NCBI GenBank assembly: GCA_030640325.1
Contig: DAOWJM010000022.1
Span: forward strand, 1 to 9,616
Direction: 5' to 3'
Length of the DNA: 9,616 nucleotides
Source: Dehalococcoidia bacterium
GTDB taxonomy: Bacteria; Chloroflexota; Dehalococcoidia; Dehalococcoidales; BS750m-G39
Shown: piece by piece, positions 5,802 to 9,616 of the stretch
Layout of the letters: each line of letters opens with the position of its first letter
How positions within the stretch are numbered: position 1 is the first letter of the stretch
Made by a program: the position numbers and the translations under genes
Notes under the pieces: generated by a model
What the model was told of the DNA's origin: nothing
Seen by the model: the letters and a program-made list of their open reading frames with translations, nothing else
Databases searched by the model: none

Positions 5802-5821
5802 ACTAAACAACCTCCTAAATA

Positions 5822-6736
5822 TTATTTATTAGTGGTGGAAAAAACCTTCTCTGGTTGCCACTGCCCCCTTTCCGAATCGAAGCATAGCATACCCAAGAAG
5901 CAACCATCACGGGTATAGACACGGCAGTGATTGCCATAAGAGGACCTGGGCAAACTATCATCACTGTCAAAAATCAGAGGACGCCCGTTCCTTATATCCT
6001 TTTCAGCGGCATCACCGACTACCATAGCCGCCCAATGTAAAAGCACAATATCTATAGGATAGATAAAGTGTTGCCAGTAGCCATAGCGGAGTGCATCCTC
6101 AAGCTGCGGCATTGAGACTGCGTCCTCGATACCGAAGAGGCCACACCTCAAGCGGGTCAGGCTCTTCAAATTAGCGCCACAACCGAGAAGTTGCCCTAAA
6201 TCATGAGCTAGCGAGCGGATATAGGTGCCCTTACCACACTCCACTTCTATAGTAGCTACCGGCGGTTGCCAGTCTATAAGCTCCAAATGATAAACCAAAG
6301 TCAGCCTGCTTTTCCTCTCAACCCTGATACCGGAGCGTGCCAATTCATAAAGTGGCTTACCACCATGCTTCACGGCACTATACATTGGAGGGGTCTGCTG
6401 AATTTCACCGGTAAAGGAGGTGAGTGCTGACAGTAACTGCTCTCGGCTAACCCCAGAGGGGTCTCCCTTACTGGTGATGCTACCAGTGGCATCATAGGTG
6501 TCTGTAGCCACACCAAATTCAATCTGAGCCCGATAAGCCTTAGTAGCATCTAGTAAAAATTGGATAATACGCGTCCCCTGACCAAGGCAAACAGGTAAAA
6601 CACCGGTAGCTGCCGGGTCGAGGGTACCAGCATGCCCAACGCGCCTCTCTCCGGTCAGGCGCTTCACCATGGAGACAATACTGAAGGAAGTCTTACCCCA
6701 GGGCTTATCGATATTTAGTATGCCATCCACAGTCAA
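5822..6736 (-). CDS. truB: tRNA pseudouridine-55 synthase
   Basis: Converts U55 in the T-loop of tRNAs to pseudouridine. 304 aa, normal for the family. Visible: KPWGKTS 11-17; GHAGTLDPAATGVLP 34-48 with catalytic Asp40; KAYRAQIEFG 66-75 with Tyr68 in the active site; PPMYSAVK 116-123; and CGKGTYIRSLAHDLG 167-181. The C-terminal ~70 residues are a diverged PUA-like region. The TTG start at 6736 overlaps the rbfA TGA (shared TTGA, 6736-6733), an arrangement typical of translational coupling; a GTG two codons later (6730) is a possible alternative start. It is the last gene of the nusA operon. Confidence 0.95.
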   Translation of the reverse strand: MTVDGILNIDKPWGKTSFSIVSMVKRLTGERRVGHAGTLDPAATGVLPVCLGQGTRIIQFLLDATKAYRAQIEFGVATDTYDATGSITSKGDPSGVSREQLLSALTSFTGEIQQTPPMYSAVKHGGKPLYELARSGIRVERKSRLTLVYHLELIDWQPPVATIEVECGKGTYIRSLAHDLGQLLGCGANLKSLTRLRCGLFGIEDAVSMPQLEDALRYGYWQHFIYPIDIVLLHWAAMVVGDAAEKDIRNGRPLIFDSDDSLPRSSYGNHCRVYTRDGCFLGMLCFDSERGQWQPEKVFSTTNK

Positions 6737-7101
6737 TCACTATGCCTGTCTGGAGTGCCATCGGCGCTAACCTCATCAATCAACTGCAAGAGGTGAGTTC
6801 CCCGCTCAATAGAATCATCCCACTGAAAGCTTAGCTCAGGAATACGGCGCAGTCTCAAACGTCTAGCCAGCTTATTACGGAAGAAACCGGAGGCAGCAAC
6901 CAGCCCGCTTAGCGTCTTTCGCCTCTCTTCCTCGCTGCCCATACAACTTACGAATACTTTAGCATATCGCAGGTCGGGGGAGGTGGAAACCTCAGTCACA
7001 GCAACAAAACTGTCAAGTCGTGGGTCTTTGACTTGGCGCTGAAGCAACTCACTAATTTCGTGACGAATAAGATTATTCACCCGCTCGATGCGATGTGCCA
7101 C
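6733..7101 (-). CDS. rbfA: Ribosome-binding factor A
   Basis: Single KH-like domain protein that binds the 30S subunit late in 16S rRNA maturation and is needed for cold adaptation in model bacteria. In its 122 aa: RVNNLIRHEISELLQR 7-22, KDPRL 25-29, FVAVTEVSTSPDLRYAKVFVS 32-52, then AASGFFRNKLARRLRLRRIPEL 69-90 and FQWDDSIERG 92-101, the usual conserved block. GTG at 7101 is preceded by a GGGGG Shine-Dalgarno about 8 nt upstream, which overlaps the region just after the infB stop (12-nt gap). Its stop overlaps the truB start by four bases. Position between infB and truB is the classical order. Confidence 0.95.
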   Translation of the reverse strand: MAHRIERVNNLIRHEISELLQRQVKDPRLDSFVAVTEVSTSPDLRYAKVFVSCMGSEEERRKTLSGLVAASGFFRNKLARRLRLRRIPELSFQWDDSIERGTHLLQLIDEVSADGTPDRHSD

Positions 7102-7113
7102 AATCGGTGCCCC

Positions 7114-8898
7114 CTAGCTAGCCTTCTCCTTGGTGAAAAGCTCCAGTATATCGCCAATCTCAAAGTCAGTAAAATCTTTGATACCCACCCCGCACTCATA
7201 GCCAGAGGTTGCCTCCTTGACATCATCCTTGAAACGCCTCAGGCTGCTGACCACAGATTCACATACTATTTGCTCCCCACGCCACACCCTGGCTGAGGCA
7301 CCCCGACTCACCTTGCCCTCGGTGACATAGACACCGGCTACCTTTTCCCTCCTGCCACTGGAAAAGATTGCCCTTACCTCAGCCCTGCCATCAATAACCT
7401 CAACATAAGTGGGCTCTAACATGCCTTTGAGTGCCTTATCCACATCATCCACCAGATGGTAAATCACATCATAGGAGCGGATGTCAACGCCTTCCACATC
7501 AGCCAAGCGCCGTGCCCCGGCTTCAATGCCAGTGCCAAAGCCAATAATGAGTCCCTTAGAGGCAATAGCTAACATTACATCACTCTCAGTAATATTGCCA
7601 CTGCCACTATGGATAATTCTGACCTGAACTTGCTCTGTTGCCAGCTGTCCCAGAGAACTCCTTATCGGCTCAATACTGCCTTGAACATCAGCCTTGAGAA
7701 TAACATTGAGCTCTTTTACCTGCCCAGCACTTATTTGGTCAAAGAGATTCTCAAGGCTCACTGCCTTGGGCACTAGGGATGGCTGTTGCTGCACCTCCTG
7801 TTGGCGCTTTTGTATTAAAGCACGTGCCTGGTGCTCATCAGCCACTGAGGTTAGGGTATCACCCGCTTGGGGCACACTATCCAGACCAAGGAGTTCAACC
7901 GGCATGGCTGGCTCAGCTTTCCTCACTCGCTTACCCATATCATTAAACATAGCCCTTACCCTGCCCCATGTGCCGCCAACTACCACCGTATCACTAAGCC
8001 TTAAGGTTCCGGTTTGGATAAGCACAGTAGCCAATGGTCCCTTACTCTTGTCCAGCTCAGCTTCGATAACCGCCCCTACCGCCGGTCGAGATGGGTTTGC
8101 CTTAAGGTCTTCCATCTCAGCCACCACCAGAAGATTTTCCAGTAGCTCAGAGATACCTGTCTTCTCCTTAGCCGAAATGGGAACACAGACTACATCGCCC
8201 CCCCACTCCTCGATAAGCAGACCGGCATCAGCTAGCTGTTGCTTAACAATCTCGGGATTAGCATCAGGCTTATCAATCTTATTAATAGCCACCACGATTG
8301 GCACTCCGGCAGCCTGGGCATGGTCAATAGCTTCTAGAGTCTGCGGCATCACCCCGTCATCAGCAGCCACCACCAAGATGGTGATGTCAGTTACCTGGGC
8401 TCCACGAGCTCGCATAGCAGTAAAGGCTTCATGACCTGGGGTATCCAAGAAGGTAATCTTTTGTCCATTGACTTCCACTTGATAGGCACCAATATGCTGG
8501 GTAATACCCCCAGCCTCGGTAGCCATTACATTAGTCTGCCGGATAGCATCCAAAAGTCTGGTCTTACCGTGATTGACATGCCCCATAATAGTAACTACCG
8601 GAGGACATGGTCGCAGACCGCTGAGTTCCTCCTCCTGAGGCCGATACCTCTTACTTCCTCCAATACGAGCTGCCCGAGGCTCCGGGTGTGCTTCATAACC
8701 AAGGTTGACAGCAACAGCGGCTGCTGTTTCATAGTCAACGACCTGGTTAATATTGGCAAAAATGCCGTTTCTCATCAGTTGTTTGATAATGTCTATGGCA
8801 CTAACCTGCAAAAGGTCAGCCAATTGCCTCACCGCTACAGAGTGAGGAATCTCAATCAGGTTTGCCTTCGGTTCACCTGGTTTGCTCTCTTTTGCCAC
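7114..8898 (-). CDS. infB: Translation initiation factor IF-2, short form
   Basis: GTPase that places fMet-tRNA on the 30S subunit and promotes subunit joining. 594 aa: a short form with one IF2-N-like module (about 18-68) and no long linker. GTPase motifs: G1 GHVNHGKT 106-113, G2 GGIT 130-133, G3 DTPGH 152-156, G4 NKID 206-209, G5 SAK 242-244. Beta-barrel domain II follows near 263-345, then domain III (about 380-485) and the C-terminal fMet-tRNA-binding barrel to the end. Asn109 in G1 replaces the almost universal Asp (codon AAT, not GAT/GAC), and Arg114 follows where Ser/Thr is usual. GTG at 8898 has AAGGAG 7 nt upstream, overlapping the ylxR stop. Confidence 0.97.
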   Translation of the reverse strand: MAKESKPGEPKANLIEIPHSVAVRQLADLLQVSAIDIIKQLMRNGIFANINQVVDYETAAAVAVNLGYEAHPEPRAARIGGSKRYRPQEEELSGLRPCPPVVTIMGHVNHGKTRLLDAIRQTNVMATEAGGITQHIGAYQVEVNGQKITFLDTPGHEAFTAMRARGAQVTDITILVVAADDGVMPQTLEAIDHAQAAGVPIVVAINKIDKPDANPEIVKQQLADAGLLIEEWGGDVVCVPISAKEKTGISELLENLLVVAEMEDLKANPSRPAVGAVIEAELDKSKGPLATVLIQTGTLRLSDTVVVGGTWGRVRAMFNDMGKRVRKAEPAMPVELLGLDSVPQAGDTLTSVADEHQARALIQKRQQEVQQQPSLVPKAVSLENLFDQISAGQVKELNVILKADVQGSIEPIRSSLGQLATEQVQVRIIHSGSGNITESDVMLAIASKGLIIGFGTGIEAGARRLADVEGVDIRSYDVIYHLVDDVDKALKGMLEPTYVEVIDGRAEVRAIFSSGRREKVAGVYVTEGKVSRGASARVWRGEQIVCESVVSSLRRFKDDVKEATSGYECGVGIKDFTDFEIGDILELFTKEKAS

Positions 8899-8909
8899 TA
8901 AATCGCTCC

Positions 8910-9206
8910 TTATCCGAGTTCCTTCCCATATCCGATAAGCTGCTCCCGATTATCCTGGGTAAGAGCGGTGCGCAAGGTATGTTCCAGCCGACTCTTCTTC
9001 AGCGCAATCTCCCAACACCCCGGTGCTGGGCATAAGTAGGCACCACGCCCTGCCCTCTTTCCACCAGTATCAACCTCCACACCACCGCCGGAAATTCGAA
9101 CCAACCGGATTAGCTCCCGCTTAGGTCTTACCTTACCACAAGCTACACAAGTCCGCTGTGGTATATGCTTAACTGAAGCTGGATTAATACTCCTCTCCCT
9201 GCTCAT
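8910..9206 (-). CDS. ylxR: YlxR family (DUF448) nucleic-acid-binding protein
   Basis: Small RNA-binding protein encoded between nusA and infB in most bacteria; in Bacillus the homologue has been reported as an RNase P modulator. With the ATG at 9206 it is 98 aa, normal for the family. Conserved: QRTCVACGK 17-25, RPKRELIRLVR 27-37, KRAGRGAYLCP 50-60, CW 64-65, then the helical SRLEHTLR 72-79. Cys20, Cys23, Cys59 and Cys64 could form a metal site. The frame is also open upstream to an ATG at 9260, but those residues lie wholly within nusA and are not family-like. ATG 9206 overlaps nusA by 23 nt and has no clear Shine-Dalgarno; initiation may rely on coupling. An 11-nt gap separates it from infB. 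Confidence 0.9.
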   Translation of the reverse strand: MSRERSINPASVKHIPQRTCVACGKVRPKRELIRLVRISGGGVEVDTGGKRAGRGAYLCPAPGCWEIALKKSRLEHTLRTALTQDNREQLIGYGKELG

Positions 9207-9616
9207 CAAGAATTTCTGGCTCTCGGCGCTGTTTCCTGAGCCTGATGCCATCATCGGCACTCCGGTCGCGAGCGCCCTTCTTTTTCTTCCTCTTTGCTTT
9301 AGCCACAGGCTTAGTCGGTCCAGATACTAGAACATCCTCAGCAAACCGAAGCTGAGGTTTCTCCAAAGTTGCTTGTGGTTCCAAAAAAGGCTCTGGGGGG
9401 ATAAGTGTGGTATCAAGAGTGGGCAGAGGCTCAGCCGCTGCCTCTGCAGGGGCTAAGGCAGGCTCCTGAATAGCTGGTAATTCAGCAGGAAGCTCTTCAC
9501 CAACTACAGCCTCCTCTACCCCAGGCGAAGGCTCGGCTTTTGCCAACCTTTCTTCCTCAGCGGTTGAGGCGCTCTTAATGTCAATCCGCCACCCGGTGAG
9601 CTTAGCTGCCAATCTA
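9184..9616 (-). CDS. nusA: Transcription factor NusA, C-terminal part only (window edge)
   Basis: Elongation, pausing and termination factor bound to RNA polymerase. The coding strand enters at the window edge in frame (first full codon 9615-9613). The opening RLAAKLTGWRIDIKS is the conserved end of the second KH domain of NusA. The TTG at 9612 is internal, not a start. After it comes a tail of about 128 residues: an Ala/Glu/Pro-rich acidic section (about 18-90), a basic patch KAKRKKKKG (about 105-113) and a charged end EILDEQGEEY. This is not the folded acidic repeat pair of enterobacterial NusA and looks disordered. It is the first visible gene of the nusA-ylxR-infB-rbfA-truB operon; its 3' end overlaps ylxR. 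Confidence 0.9.
   Translation of the reverse strand, partial: RLAAKLTGWRIDIKSASTAEEERLAKAEPSPGVEEAVVGEELPAELPAIQEPALAPAEAAAEPLPTLDTTLIPPEPFLEPQATLEKPQLRFAEDVLVSGPTKPVAKAKRKKKKGARDRSADDGIRLRKQRREPEILDEQGEEY

Noticed and set aside
5258..5821. tRNA, tmRNA, RNase P RNA, SRP RNA or 6S RNA gene in the gap
   Set aside because: No T-loop/cloverleaf and none of the conserved blocks of those RNAs found on either strand by eye; 6S cannot be fully excluded without a covariance search.
7694..8434. 246-codon plus-strand ORF opposite infB
   Set aside because: Ser/Thr/Ala-rich antisense shadow of a well-conserved infB; no start signal.
8431..8901. 156-codon plus-strand ORF opposite the infB 5' end
   Set aside because: Shadow frame of infB with no family features.

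Overview
The window reads as a bacterial chromosome segment of about 50% GC, most likely from the Chloroflexota, perhaps a Dehalococcoidia-like lineage. That placement is an inference from gene content: a short IF2 (594 aa), the nusA-ylxR-infB-rbfA-truB translation operon, and actinobacterial-type inositol-lipid genes in a moderate-GC genome. No 16S rRNA or other direct marker is present. Apart from dapA at the left edge, every confident gene lies on the minus strand. GTG and TTG starts outnumber ATG.

Layout. 1-680 (+): 3' three quarters of dapA (lysine/peptidoglycan precursor synthesis), followed by a hairpin plus T-tract terminator. 681-960: a non-coding, repeat-rich block between convergent dapA and purA, with hairpins, a 34-bp direct repeat, a perfect G-quadruplex motif and 7-bp inverted ends. 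961-5257 (-): a probable operon read ino1, then a PimA-like glycosyltransferase, then a phosphatidylinositol-phosphate synthase, then purA. 5258-5821: a gap with a REP-like inverted repeat behind truB, two overlapping sigma-70-type promoters aimed at ino1, and an unusually long structured leader (about 420 nt) with two tiny ORFs. 5822-9616 (-): nusA (3' end only), ylxR, infB, rbfA and truB, tightly packed with 11-12 nt gaps or overlaps.

How they work together. Ino1 turns glucose-6-phosphate into inositol-1-phosphate. The CDP-alcohol phosphotransferase joins that to CDP-diacylglycerol to give phosphatidylinositol phosphate. The PimA-like enzyme would glycosylate the resulting inositol lipid. 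This is the first half of the mycobacterial PI/PIM pathway in a compact cassette. purA (AMP synthesis) appears to ride on the same transcript. The second operon is the standard transcription-elongation/translation-initiation/ribosome-maturation cluster.

Most notable: the lipid synthase gene has no canonical start codon where homology says its N-terminus should be. It is open in the same frame right back to the TAA of the glycosyltransferase. The ino1 leader may hold an uncharacterised regulatory RNA or leader peptide. IF2 carries an Asn in place of the near-invariant Asp of its G1 motif.
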